DNA from: Datnioides undecimradiatus
Lineage: Eukaryota > Chordata > Actinopteri > Lobotiformes > Datnioididae
DNA: 64,000 nt
NCBI GenBank assembly: GCA_008933995.1
Contig: WARS01000016.1
Span: forward strand, 13,763,348 to 13,827,347
Direction: 5' to 3'
Position numbers and translations under genes: made by a program
Shown: positions 12,401-27,300 of the stretch, piece after piece
How positions within the stretch are numbered: position 1 is the first letter of the stretch
Layout of the letters: each line of letters begins with the position of its first letter
The notes under the pieces: generated by a model
What the model was told of the DNA's origin: nothing
Databases searched by the model: none
Seen by the model: only the letters and a program-made list of their open reading frames with translations

Positions 12401-15400
12401 ATAGAGATTGGATAGGGGATTCATCGGCACCTGGGGGAACAAGCATTGCAGCAGGGCCCATTTGAAATTGACTTCAATTTCCATTTTGTGCTGGTGTGCA
12501 TCAGTTTCGCTCAGGGTGCAGGGTTGGAGGGCAGAATAAAAAAGAGCGAGAGAATTTCCTCCAAAGTTATTCTTTATACTTACAGCAGAACTTCTCAGTA
12601 TTAAATGTACTGCATATGATTTGGGGCGGATTTGTAAAACTCTCCAGCAATCACGTTCATGATTTTACAGCTGAACACACAACCAATTTCTTTCATTTTT
12701 CTCTGCGTGGATTTGTGAACGTGTCATAGAAAAAAAACAAACAAACAAACAAAAAATAAAACAGTGTTATTTAAATAATGCCGATCTGTATTTCTCATGT
12801 GTATATCATCTTTAATTTGTGTATGGCAAGCCAAGCTGTGGGCGACTATCTCTCTCTTGATTTTGCCCTCTTTCTTCTTGGAGAACAATCCCCAGACCCT
12901 CAGAGATGGACTAGGTTACAAGCATCACCATGGCAACCCTGGCCTCATTCCCCCCAATCAACATGTGGGAACAGGGAACTTTTTCATCACTCACAGCAGC
13001 ATGGCCTAAAAATAAAGAGAGAGGCTAATCACCAGAGCCATTCATGTTTGTCTGGAGCATTTGCCATAATGTGTCTTTGTCCATGCCCAATGGGCGCGTA
13101 GGTATATGGCAAAGATTTTGGCTTTGATACTTCATTCTCTGTGCATAATAAATCAAAACCAGGACTCTTCACCTCACACTTGAAAAGGCACCTTCTACCA
13201 TAAGCAGGTCAACAACCTCTTAGCCAGACCTGAGTGCAGATGACTCTATTGAGCTAAAGTAGGAGACAGTAGTGAGAGAGCAGTGACAAAGACTGCACTG
13301 TGTATATCTAACAGGACCCATACTGTATGTGTTAAAGAAACATGCTGTTTGTATTGCAGATACAGACAGTTACAACACAGGGAGACAGAAGGAGTACTGA
13401 GTGTACTGTGCCTCTTTATTTAGCACCCAGGGAATAATGAATACCACCACAACGTTGTTCCAGCTCTGTTATCGTCTGCCAAAAATAGATGTGGAGGCTG
13501 GCCACTGCAATAACAAGTGAATACTAATATTCAGAGGCACTAAGCTGTTCAATTGTCACAATGGGTGCAATCCAAAAAACTCTGAATGCTAACAGATCTA
13601 GGCCATATCCGAGTGCCTCCTGTTGCTTGGGGACAAAATAACCAGCAGCATCTACATGCCCCTGGCAATGTAATTGATTTCTAAGATTTAAATATCGGCC
13701 TGGGTTTAAGAACTCTGCGTTTGCCTCGTTCTCTATACTAAAAAGACTGTTGTCTCAAACTGTAGATGAGCCACTTTCAGAAAAGTGTAATGGACCAATG
13801 AGCAGGTACAGGCAGTTATACAAAGTGAAAACTACAGCAGACACTGAGCAAAAGACTGGGGGAAATATTTAAGGGCTTGATTAAAAGACACTTTTACTGC
13901 TTTTTTTGCAGACAGGCATAATATCATTCAGTCCATGTTCATGTGTTGTGTGCCAATTCATGTGCCAGTTAATTTTTTGGCCAAACAGCCAGGTGTTAGT
14001 TGATAATGGCACCAAGAACTGATCTAATATAATGAATGAGCCAAAAGCCCGGAGGACTTGTAGCAATGGGATCTGGGATTCGGACACACAAGCTTTTGAG
14101 AGTAAGAACTGAATTATTTGTGATGAGCACTGATGGTAACTTTGGTATACTGTGCCTGTTTCTACTATTACCCAGGTACTCTGAAATCAACTATGTTACA
14201 GCTTTGGCAGCAAAGTCATTCTCAGCATACTGAGCAAGTTTTCTGGGTGTTTTCACGGGAGGGGGTTCAAAAAGCTAAGGTCACTTTGAAAAGAACACGG
14301 CGGCCACACTGCAAACTCTCTTGTTCTCCTTTTCTGTTTACTCCTGCCCTGAGCGATTTGAGGTCAAACGGGTACGTAACATCACCATCAGCATAGCTTG
14401 GGATCAACGCATCACAAGCGCGGCAAACCCACAAGGACTTGTGGGTATTGTATATCACTGCACTTTCTGCACGCACTCACATGAAGGTTCACCAGGGCCT
14501 GCGCGCACACACACACACACACACACAAATGTCAAGGACGCACGGCAACAACTACTGCATTGTCAAATTAGAGACAGATCATGCCAGTCCTTCAGTCTAC
14601 CTCAGTCAGCTCTAGTATGTACTGACTGTACAGGTAATGTCACATATAGGGCAAAATATACAGCACTTTTCTTATGTATTTAACAAAGAAGCACTAAAGT
14701 AATCACTTACTTACTGGCAATTAGTCAACTTCACTTTACTGCTGAATCTTTGTGTGTGTATATGTGCATGCGTGTGTGTAGTCAGCACTATATTCACACA
14801 GCTAAGCTCAAAACGAGCAGATTGCTGTTCTCTGGTTGTCTTGATATGCTGCATAACTGCATGTCACCCCTTTCTCCACCTACTGTACAGCTTTCCTACA
14901 CAGCATCCCTCTTCCTTATCCCCTCCTGCCTGTCTCTACCTACTGCACCACTACAGGTCAGCAAAACACGTTTGATATGGTAAAGTAACCAAGACACTTT
15001 CCAAAGTGTAAGCAATGCAATCCTCATGTAAATGTAAGCCTATCAGGACTCAGAAACTAATTTGTGGCATATACACTAATTTTGCTATTTTTATCCCATC
15101 AGGGCTTTCCCGCAGCACAGCGTGAGACAAGATCAAAATAACATAACATAATAAAATACTGCAATTATAAAACAACAGAGACCAGAGAGATGAAGAAATG
15201 TGATACACTAAGAGCACCCCCCTCCCCCTTGAAAGTGCACAGTCACCAGAGTAAGGCATCTTTTGCCCTCACAATGTAAAAATATTTACTGATTGGGCCA
15301 AATCCTTTCAAAAATGAAATCCCAATGCTACCTATTGGCACCCATTATGGCTGTAAACGTAATTGTACGTTAGCTGCCTTCCAGTCCATCAGCAAGGAAG

Positions 15401-18400
15401 AACTGCTGCATAGAAGCTCCATATTTGGTTGGCGTAATAACAAGGACTCATCTTTTCTGTGACCTGAGATCTTTTTCCTCTGCTCCCAGGATTTTCTCCT
15501 CTGAGCCCTCACCTCAGTTTGGGACTCAGTTCTGTGTGATCAGTGAAACATTTCTCCAGTGCAGCCACTGTAAATCTCTTTGGCCCCGTGCCTCTGGCTG
15601 AGGCACAGCTTCCCTCCAGAGATCTTCACACTCCACTCCCAACATGAAAACATATGTTGTTATCAAAGTGTTGCCGATTCCCCATGGCATGCATTCATGT
15701 GAGACGTTACTAAGGCGCTCCTCTACAGCATGCTGGGGAGTGAGTGGGAGTTTGGCCTGCTGTTTGTGGTTGCATATTTGAAGGTGTGTGCATGTGTGTG
15801 CGCATCTATGGGTTGACGTAGTTTCAAAGCAAGCAAAGGAATCTGAAATCACTATCACAATGGGCAAGAGTGGGTGTTTGGTGTGTGTGTGTGTGTGGAT
15901 GAATGCATTGTAACAGCTGCAAAACATGTGAACAACAAAGCAGGAGAACCAGGTTGGCCTCGAGGTAAACAGACTGACTAATAAACCAAAAGACTGCAGA
16001 TTCACGCCATAGCACTGACACACTGAGATCACAATCATTAATCAAAATCAGGAAACAAAATGATCTTACTGCAGTATAATTGAGTATGATACTGCAACCT
16101 CTGAAGGCTTGAAAGGTTTGGTGTTTTATCTTTAATTGTGCAGAATGATTGAGCATAAGCATCAAAATTGCCATACAAACTTCCAAACCATTACTGCTGG
16201 ATAATTTACTTTACTCCACTGTCCATCCATGTGCTCATATACATGGTGCAATGAAAAAAGTTTAGTTCTACAACAAGCAAATATCACATCTGACAAATCT
16301 GCCTGTCATCCCCTTCTAAGTAGTCACCTTGTGCAGAGATGCACCATTGCAGCACTCTTGACATGCTGGGATCGCTCCCTAGCAGCCTGTAGGGCACCAT
16401 CTGCTATGTTAGCTGGACCTCCTGTGCTGTGGCAAAACAGCGAGCCTTCAGCTTTGAATTTCATTTCGGCAAGAGCACAAAGTTTCAGCGAGTCAGGCAG
16501 AGTTGAGTGGGGTGGGAAGCGGTGACTGCACTGTGGCATCCAAAAACCTTTGTTTTGCATTTTGAACAGTGCTGTGAGAGATCGCTTTTGCCATGATGTA
16601 GCACCCAAGTGTCATTACACCGTGGTTCAGGTTGTTTGAGCTGAATATAGAACTCTTTGTTGGTAGTCTGACCATGCAGCACAGGTGCATTGTAGCTTGA
16701 AGTTCATTGTGGCAATGCAACAAATGTGCACTTTGCAAAAATGCATATACTGGCTCCCATGTTAATCATGTGATGTCAAGCAGAATACTGACTCAAAACC
16801 TATGCTCCCTCCTGCTGCATGTGCAGTACCATGATGTGCTTTGTTCATTCAAACTCTTAGACTGCACCTTGTAGTGTTTCAAATTACACTTTCACCAGGA
16901 TATGGAAAAACTGCTGATTCTAAACCAGTCTTTACAGCAGAAATGTTCTGGCTTGCTCACATGCAAGACAAAGGAGAACCACTTTGTTGTGGCTCACTCA
17001 ACAGGATTATCTGGTCTAACCAATTAACATCAGCAATGGAAATGTGACCAATAACAGATTGATATGATGTTATGTGTTTGAAGGTAGTTAAGGTATAAAC
17101 AGAGTTAAGCGTTATCTGTTAACAGACTCTGACAGTGATGCAGCAGTGTGTAGCTTTGTCGTGTGATACTTTACTAAAGTAACAGGATGAGGATATGCTC
17201 TAAAATGTTGAATTAACACATTAACATACTGTATACCTTCATTTCTTGACTTTTTTCAGTCCTGTAAGCCTACTCTTAAGCAGCAGCAGCACCAAAGTGT
17301 TTTCACTCATCGTGTCTGTGAACATTTTAATACATAACACTAACAAATTTCACATTTCAGAGTCAGCCAGCATCCTTAAAGCAGAGGCTTCGACAACCAG
17401 GACTCAAGTGACCTGAAGGCACTTCTGTAAAATGACAATAAGGAAATGTAATTTTTAATAAAGCTACTGTGTCAGCGTGCTAAGCAACCTAAGCTGCAGT
17501 TAGAGAGGAAACCACTCCTTTTATGAAGACTAAAAATAATCTTTAAAAATTAAATGGTGTCCAACTGAGGAAAGACGCTGATTCAGTTATCATCGCAAAC
17601 CACATTTCTAATCAACTGGCTGGCTCAAGGGGCTTAACACATTCACCTTAGCTGCCAGGAACTGCTCTGAGTCATACTAACACACACATACACGAGTCAT
17701 GCACATGCACACATTTACATATATTAACTCACATGTACCTAAACACTGCCACTACCTGACTCTTTCACTTTCTCTCTCTCATACACACAAATACAGTCAT
17801 GCAGCTCCAAATGTGGATTCAGACCGGCTCATAATACTGCCTATATCTTGCAAAAAGACTGCGATTAAATTGTCTTCAGCTCATGGTCATGAAACAAAGC
17901 AGGACTGACAACACAGCATGACAGAAACTTGAATGGGTGGGAATGAATTCTGAGATGCTGCCATGGTTCTTCTCTCAAACGTGTTTTCAGCTCAGTGAGA
18001 CAAAAGCATTGGGGATCCTGAAGTGACAAACTCAGCCAGAGCTACCAGACATGTAATCTCACGATGCAGCCATATCCCTGGTTCCAATGACAAAGGCAGC
18101 AGTGAGTGTAGCGTGTAGTACTTGCATGCCCAAGTCCTTGGATACAGCACCTACCATGTCTCATTCCTATGTCTGACTCCAACCTAACTTGATTTTCAAG
18201 TTAGCTTGACAACAAAAAGTTTTTTTATTCATTGTTAATATTTTGAGAGACGGTTAATTATTTTTATTGGTTGCAAAAGAATTGAATTGACATGAAACAG
18301 CATCAACCCTTAAAGAAAAGTAATGCTAAATGAATTGCAGATTTTTTAAAAAGTTAAGGACAATGTGATTTTTATAGCATCTTGCATTAAAAGGACGTTT

Positions 18401-21344
18401 CTACAGCACCTAACACACCATGGATTTTTCCATACCAGAAAATGACACAGGCAGTATGAAACACAATAAATTTGGTCTATAGTTTTGTCCGTCTCGCCAA
18501 ACATTGTAATAAAATACTCACTCTGTCTCTAATGTCTTATGTGCAGCAATCTTGAAGTTAAAATTCATAACTTTTCAAACCTTTTCAAGACAACTTCAGT
18601 GCATTTTAAGACCCTATCAAGTTCTGCCACTCACTCTGACACCCACACTCAATGTTCAGCATTAATATTAATTCTTTAATCCACACCAACACATTTTAAT
18701 AATTGTATAATTAATCACCGGGACTGTTTTCCATACCCTGCTCACCGTCATTTGATCATTTATTAACGTTGTTTATGACAGGAAGTTTGTTTGTCCTTTA
18801 GTGTATGTATGTGTGATTTAAGCGTGTTTTGTACTGAAGTAGCCCAGACTTAAGGCTGCTGGTATCAGCTTGATGTTTTCGGTCTCCTGCAGGAAGAGAT
18901 GATGTCTCCCACTGAGCGCGCGAATTAGGCGAGCCAATGTTGACATAGCTGTTGGCTGCTTCAGGAGGCAGCCAGATCCACTCTTGTCTTTTTAGAGAGT
19001 GTCTGCCACCAGAGCATTTGAGCGGCAGTCGTATCAGCGCAGGCCAGGTTTTAATAGAAATGAGTGTGTGTGCATCATACACCTGAAAGTTTGTCGACAC
19101 CACCTGAGGACCGGAGATTTGTTCATCTCTGCTCACTTTCTAATTAAACAGTTTCTGAAAGCAAACCAAGCTGTGATAAACGTGAATCTGTGGGTGAAGG
19201 CAGCGTGGCAGAGGTCGAATGAGGTCAACTTGAAGGGACTGGGAAAGATGGAGACAGAAGAAATGCACAAAGGATAGAATCAATAAAGACAAGAGAAACT
19301 ACAAGCAACTTTCATGTGTTGTTGATCACAGTAGCCACTGTGGACAAAAGCACCACTGCCTTGTGTTGTAAAGATCTTCTTAGTGCACCTGTTTTAAAAG
19401 CAATGGAAAGGAAGATGAAACTTGTTTTCGATACTTATTTTCTTCTTTTAAACATAGCTGTATGCAGGGTGTATTGCAATGAGGTACTGAATCCATTTGT
19501 GAATATGTAAGATTAATTACTTAATATGATAGTAATAATATGACGATGGTAAAATGAAATAAACTAAGCTTAAATAGTTGTTATCAACATTCCCCATGTT
19601 ACCTCCCGAAGAAGGACAATTCAGGATCAGTTGTGAATCCTTTCAAATCCTACAAATCTCTCCTCTCTCCAGCTGTTGAATGACTGACCAAGGCTGACTC
19701 ATGTTTCCCTCTCATGGTCCATCAATTTTCCTTTTAGGTCGATTATTATCTTCGTTTCTTTTTGTCTTTGCTTTTCCTGCATCATTATCAGCCATAACCA
19801 CAAAATATTGAATGAAAAATAAAATTCTATAATGAAAATTCTCCTGTTTCTTTTTTTACTGCATGATGTGCTACTCACTGCAAAAAATTGCTTTCCATGG
19901 GTTGTGCAGGGAAACCAACCTGGGGAATTAAGATGGGCTTGTATGTATGTAGATCATACAGAAGCAATGATATTAAATTAGACTGTCTCAGTTAAAAAAA
20001 AATAACTGTTGTACATATAAAAGGACTGAAAGTCTATACTGCATGAGGCTGTCACACTCCATACACCTAAAGGGTTTATCCTCTGTACTGTGGCCATTTT
20101 AGCTCACTTGGACACAGTAGCTCATTTTCCTGGTCAGTTTCAGTTGTACATCTTCAAGTTCAGTCTGGCTTGTTAGCTGAAATATTACAAACTGCATGTT
20201 GTAATTACCACAGCAATTTTGCCACCTTTGGCTAGTAAAGTCCAAACCACACCAGGCAGAGCTGAGCCCTGCAAGCTGGGTTACTATCTTATAAAACATT
20301 GATCATCATTTTAACAGCATATATATATAGTTAATATTAATCTTTAAAAACAAAGATGTACATCTTACATGGAACAGCAGTAAATCTTCAAATATGAGAA
20401 GGTGGAAAAAGGACAGATATTTTCTGTCAATGCACTACAAATTAATTAATCTAACTCATTTCAACACTGAAAGTCATTTATTCTCAGCAAAACAAATTAG
20501 CTTGTTCAGTTACAGTGAGAACAGAAAACACCAGTGTTGTGTTGTAATTTCCAGACTGATCCAGTGATGCAAAAAAAACTGGTGACACAGATGCACCCAA
20601 CAGCAAAGTCAGACTGGACTGTTCCTGTATTTTGGTTCAAACCTTACAACAGAGGGCGGTCAGAGAGAGGGAGTGTGAGAAGAGACAGCAGGAGAGAGAC
20701 GGTGAGACACTGTCGGAGCCACACAGAGACTGACTCAGATGGCCGAGCAGCGGTCCAGAGAAGAGGAGGAATGAAAGAATCGCTGTCCGTGCACTAAAGC
20801 GGCTGACTCACCCCTATTCTTTCAGCTCCGGACGGCTGCCGTTAATTCGGCCTATTCAAAGCTGGCTTATGGTAACAAGGCAGTCTGGGAGATAACGATG
20901 GAAACCACAGGCATTTTTACCCCAGCCCCCATTCTTTCACCTCTCATCCTCTGCACTCTTACAGCCATCATAACCTCTTAACCACTATCACTTCCCCTCT
21001 CTAAAGCCCTGCTTGGTACATAAGTCCAAGTCTTTCTGTGTTTGCTTTTGACCAAATAACCACCGTCACTGTTATTCATTTCCTAGCGCTAGTTGTGCAG
21101 ACCAAAATTAAATAGCTCCTCTGTACATTTCACCAGTCCTATGTTGATTCCTTTCTGAACAGAGCGGCATGTACACACTCCATTACATTTGGTGCCGAGT
21201 GCAGCCAGACTCGCCACTCTCTGGCTGTTACTATGGAGATGCCAGCCGGGCCAAAACAAAGGCAGAGCAGAAACTAAGCAGCCTCAGACAAGAGCCCCTG
21301 GCAGAGCGCTGACAGCCAAATCTGGCTTGGCAGCAGAGGTTACA

Positions 21345-21390
<46 letters not shown>

Positions 21391-24300
21391 ACACACACAC
21401 ACAGACACACACACACACACATACACACAGTCACTCATCTGCACACCGAAAGTGCTTATTCCCAAGCAAATATTGACTCAGAGAAATAAATGAATTGACA
21501 TGACTAATCGTGATGAAAGGGAGAGAATTCATTAGCCTCTAAACCGGATGGGTCCTGTAAGGGTGTTTGCTCTCACTTTGATAGCAGTCAGGCTTGAGAT
21601 GGCCAGTGCCAGAGCTGGTGGTCCTAACTGGGGGAAAAAAAAGCAGCATTGTTGATCTGTACTTGGCATGCTGGGAAAGACGCAGGCCAAAGGACAAGCT
21701 GAGAACTTAAAAACTGAAATGTGATCACTGGCAAGACTGGTTGATGTCTTTGTGAGATGTTACAAAAGACACAATAACAACATCTGAATATGAAGGCTGA
21801 GCAGTATCACGACAAAAACACATTATTCAAATTTACTAAATATACACATAAGAGTGCATGCTATATTGTAATAATGCACTCTAAAACTAAAAACACAACA
21901 TGTAAAACATTAAGATAATGACAAAAATGTAGTATCCTGATACTGGGAGTCAAAAATGACATTGACGCCTTAAGAGTTGAAACAAAAATGACAAGGAGTA
22001 ACTCTCTCACATATTATATGAGGCCGAACATAGGGGATTTTAAAATTCCGCCGTAAAATGAATACAGAGAATGAATTGAATTGTACATAAAAGGTATTTT
22101 GCACCATTGCTTTGCATGCAACATTTGAGTAAGTAATAATGCTGCTTGCTGTTTAAAGGGTTTCTGGTTTGAGCTGCACGAGGTTTGTATTTTTTAAAAC
22201 CCTTTATCTTCTTCTGCAAAATCTGCCACACTGGCATATTAACACATAAGCCTCACTAAAACTGAGCGAAAACACACCCACACCCACGCAGAGTCAACCA
22301 CAATCTGTAAGTATCACACTGCAAATAACCAGTTGATTAATCTGACACTCAACTCAAAAGGCGACCAAAACAAAACACTTTTCCTTTTACCAGACATTTT
22401 CACGTTTTCCATGTGTTTGATGAGAGGATTTATGACTAAATATAAAACTAAATGACTTGAGTGAGCTATGGGTATTTTCTTTTCAGGACAGGCCACTGAG
22501 GGTAATGATGAACAATGGAAAACAGGTGACAGGAACAGGTTGGACTGCATTGCACTGTGCCTTGAGCCTGCAGGCACCAGGAAGACACGACCATATAAGG
22601 CAGAAAAGCACGTAATGGGTGTGGTGGAAGTTAGACTGAACAATGAACCTGCAGAACAGACCCTGTTTACTTGAATATGACCAACAAACACATGTTCACA
22701 TCTCTGTCAGTTTTGACCAGCACCAGCATTAACAGTTCTCAACTCTGACCATGCAGATGTGATAATGAGTGTGAAAAGTGTTACAGAGATATCTGAGGAT
22801 TTGTGGCAGTTTGGTTATTTTCCTCATTGCCTGACAGACTTACTCCAAGGTGACAATGTGAGTGACTAATAGCCACCAGGTATCTTTATCTCCACTTTAA
22901 TTACTCATGAGATCTCAGACCTGAATACACAGAGCTAATTTTACACCTTTCATCCAATCTTCAGTACCTGATCATGTGCTGTGTAAATTCAACAGCCAAC
23001 AGAGATGATAAAGCAGAGATGAATGTGTGCTGCTGTTCAGGAAATATCTAAATGTGGGGCACAAAAAGTGGGACAGGTAGAATTTTGCTCATCACTGTGT
23101 GTATTAGACTTGTACCTGTTGTAGAAAGTGTACTGTTATTGTCAATGGCAAGACTTGATTCTGCATAGTTTAGCATAGACGTCACAGGCCACAATGTTGG
23201 ACAATATGACATGTGCTTTTGCTATGATGAACATGTCAGAGGAGGTTGTTTTGATTCAATCTCACATATCCACTGTTACCTACTAGAGCAAAAGAGTCCC
23301 TAACCTAACATGCACAATTTATTCCTGCTAACACCTGAAATAAAGGTCAGTGCCCTGCTGTTTGAACCAGTTACTTAGTCATTGAAAAATTACAACATAT
23401 ATTCATTCATACCCACTTTTAAAAAAATATCAAATATATTTACAGTCAGAACTGATGGGCTTGGGGCTGAGAGCTGCAGACAATATGGAAAACATCACAG
23501 TCTTTGGCTATTTTATTATTTAATTTATTTATTATATTACTTATTCTGTTTTTAGAGCAAAATTGGCAAAAATATGACACTAGGATTCAGTTAGTGAGTC
23601 TCATAAATATGAGCATGTGTGTTTGTATAAAACACATGAATGATTTTCTTTTTCCCTGGGCCCTTGAACTCCGGATATAAAATCAAATCGACACACTTTT
23701 ATTCCAGTAAGAGCCAGACCTAGAATTTATTTTCACCTTCTTAGATACCGATGTAACAAAAATGATATGAAATTATGGAATGTGAAGGTCATTAAATTCA
23801 ACATTTGTGTGGAGCTCTTTCTGAAATGGCTGCTCTTTTACACTCACAGTGTAAGAGCTGAGTTTTGCAGCATTTATAGCACAAGTCCAAGTTCCATTAA
23901 CTTCCCATGGTCCTCAAGCCACCCCAATCTTCATTAGAGGAACCGCTCTAAAAACTCCGCTCCACTCTTTTTCCACTTTTAGACATTAACTTTCATTCAC
24001 TCACTCATAGACAGATGTTTATCTTTCAGATGTACTTGAACTATTTAAAGGAGAACATCCTTTGAAACATTAATGTATTTAATTAAATGTTTCCTAAGAA
24101 ATGTCGTGAATATTTCATTCACGTAGTGGAATCCATTAAAAGCCTTTCACAGTGAATGTCCACCTGCATTTTGGTGGCAGCATCTCTGATTCCCACCTTC
24201 AGTTACTGTACTCCAGTCGTGTGTGTGTGTACTGTCAGAAGAGCTATGTATAGAGAAACAAAAAAAACTGCATTCCTGACCTAAAAGAGGATCACTGCTT

Positions 24301-27300
24301 GGTAAAAATAGGAAGCTAAGAAAAAGGAAAGAGCAAGAAAGAGACATGGGCATCTCTGCTCTTGTCAAACATCCAAGAGAGGGTTTTTAAAAGCTCATCC
24401 TGAAAAGCCTTCCATCCACTGTCACACATGAACACACACACACACACAGAAAGGACACTAGGAGGACACTAGGAGAACGTGAAGGAAGTGCAGAGGACAG
24501 GGGGTGGTCAGTGGGATGTACCCGCTGTCATCTCCTGAGCATGAATCAATTGCTGGGCTGAAGTTGCTGCCACTTATAGATCTCCTCTGTGAGCAACTGT
24601 TTTGCCCCCTGAGAGGACATATTTAATTTTTCATAACCTCCCGCAGCATGGCATTTCAGTCACAGCGCTCCTCTGTAGGGCTACTCCGTTGCTGGGTGGG
24701 GGTTCCCTAATTCAGATCCAAACTGTAGTTTCTACTTTCCTCTATGTTGCTTAGCTTTCTGCACAGAAACATCATGGGGGTTTTCTGTGATTTTATCTGG
24801 GTGCTCAAACAGGTCTGTCGAGATTTTTGGCAGTCGTGCCTGATGGGCAACACGTCCTTAGTAAAGATGTGTTGTTCAGCTGTGTGGTGGTTTAATCAAA
24901 GTGATTTAAATCAGGTTTTAAAGAACAAAAACAATCAGACCTGTTTTGTGAATAAGGAGGTCGCGACTCCCCTGACAACATGGCCTAGCAACAACATCAC
25001 ATTATTTTGGTGCAATTCAATGAAGTGCTGGAAAGCTGTGGTATCATTATTAATGATACAGTTTCAAGAGGGCAATAAAATAAATGATTGACAGTGGACT
25101 GGATGAACATACCGTATGCTGGGCTTTCAAAGCAATTTTCAGTCTGGAAGGATTACGGATCAAGAGCAGTTTCTGATTAATTTAAAGCAGTTGAACAAAC
25201 ATACTTAGTAGTTTAGACTTACTTAGTGATAAATAAAGATCTCAAGTTTAATAAAAACGTTTTTCTATCTGCCGGGGGAGCTGCATGATGTCTCATAAAT
25301 TGTCACTTCGGGAAAAAACAGAGACAGGGTGAGTTAAAAAGAAGTAAGCTCACCAGACCTCTGTAGCCCACTGCAGGACAACTGATCAAATTTTATTTTC
25401 AATTACAGTTTTTGCATCCAACAAATATGAAAACAAGATGATCGAGATAAGTTGAATATTGCGCTGAACATGCTTTGCAGCCCACCCCTTTCCTTTACAG
25501 CAGCAGACTTTCAAACTCACCCACTGTCAGGAATTAGCAGGTTTAGTTCAGCTCGAGCCAAGACGAAAGAAAGAAAGCCTTTGGTCAACAAGATGTTCAA
25601 AATTTAGTCAGCTGGTTAAACACACACACACAAACAGTGAACCTATGTTGGGAGAGCAAACAGGGATGGTGGTTACGCACTATATAAAACTTAAAACCTT
25701 GTACAAATAAGTTAGAAGCATGTGACAGCCTGCAGCCCCTGTATCAACTTTCTACAGTGATGACTGTGTGTGTGCATTACATATCCTGAACTTTTGTTCA
25801 ATAAAAGCATGATGGTTTTAAAGTCAGTGAGTAATCAGGTTAAATAATCATGTTCTCAGCAGCATACTCTGACACATTCAAATACGGGCTTCTCTGGCTT
25901 CACTTCACCGCAGGATCAGTCTTCTCATCACTGCCTACAATCTCAGTAATCTTAAAAACTAATCTAATAATGTCCTTCCTCTTTTCTTCTTCCCTTGCTT
26001 CCTTCCTGGTTCTCATATTGAACTGGAACAAGTGCTACTTAAAAGAGATTTAGACCCATTTATGATTTTACGCTTTTGGCTTCATGTTTGTTTAATTTGC
26101 TTTAGTTAAGTTTCTGAAGAGATGTGACAATCAGAGACAAATTTAGAGGCTCAAATCAAGGTTAGACAGCAGCAGAAGCGCCTTAATTTCAAAGTCTGCA
26201 AGCAAGCAGGAGCTTTTCACAGGCACCGACATATAGGCAGAGTGCAGATGGCATCAATTCAGAGGTGACACAAAGGAGTACCAAAGAGCTGTCGGCGCAG
26301 AGCAACTTTCGCAGGGCAAAGAAAAATGCAAAGTCAACAATATTGTTTCATCTCAATACACAAAGCACCACAAACTCCACAGATGAAACCACATTTCATC
26401 TGTGCAGAAGTCTGACTGAGTTGCAGGAGAGGAGGAGTGACAGCGGATGAGAAGGCCTACTCAGTCATTCAACCCTCACTAGCTAATAGATCGAGACATT
26501 ACGTCAGGAAAGAGGCTTAAAAAAAGACACTTGAACGGGCCAAGTGAATTATGGATGAAGTCGTGGAAAGAAAGAGAAGGCAGAAAAATATGTTGAGAAA
26601 TATTTCAAAAAGCAGAGGATTCCATCAAAAGTCCACCCCCACCTCCTGTGTAAATCCTGTTAGCGGGGAAGGATACCACAGGGGGATTAGCTGACCCCGT
26701 CAACTCTGTCCAGACTGTTTCACGCTGGTAAAATATAGAAATCCTCAGAATCACTCAGAAAATTGACATTGTATCGCATGCTTACTTGGGATAGTCATGA
26801 AACAAGTGCTGAAATGGGAGCGTTGCTGATGCCTCCACTACAATCAGAAACCATCACAGCAACAACACGCTTCAAGATTTCTTCTCTAACATCAAACATT
26901 TTCAGCAACAGTAACCTTATTTGAAAAACCTCTCTGTCGGGAGGAATTCATGGCATCTCAGAAATGTCACTTGCAGTTAAAATCGGGCTGGTGGCCGAGT
27001 GCAGGGTGGTGGCTGTGGCGGGGGGTTACGCCGCTTTGATGTAACCTGTGTGAGATTGCGAGTGGGAGAAGAAAAAGAGAGCTGAGCAGTGGAGGGTGTG
27101 GGCCAACGGACAGAGACTGAAGGCTTCACAACAGAAGAGCTTCACCTGGATGTGACAACGACACCAAAGGGAGGGCAGGAAGTGTTGTCAGGGTGGTCAC
27201 TCTTCATGCAGCCAAAAACAGTGCTATATGACCTCAGGATCATTGTGAATGTTGTTTTGGTGCGGCTGACCAGGACACTGACAGTGCTGACCTTTGGGAG

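Noticed and set aside
12044-12484. 146-codon open frame on the minus strand
   Set aside because: It has no recognisable domain, no splice context and ordinary intron composition; it lies within usp43 intron 2. Likely chance.
12930-12947. ACCATGGCAACC, half of an RFX X-box
   Set aside because: Only one half-site is good; the other (GCATCA) does not fit, and there is no nearby gene start.
21189-21476. Open frames with Ser-Leu and Thr-His runs
   Set aside because: Translations of the compound CT/CA microsatellite.
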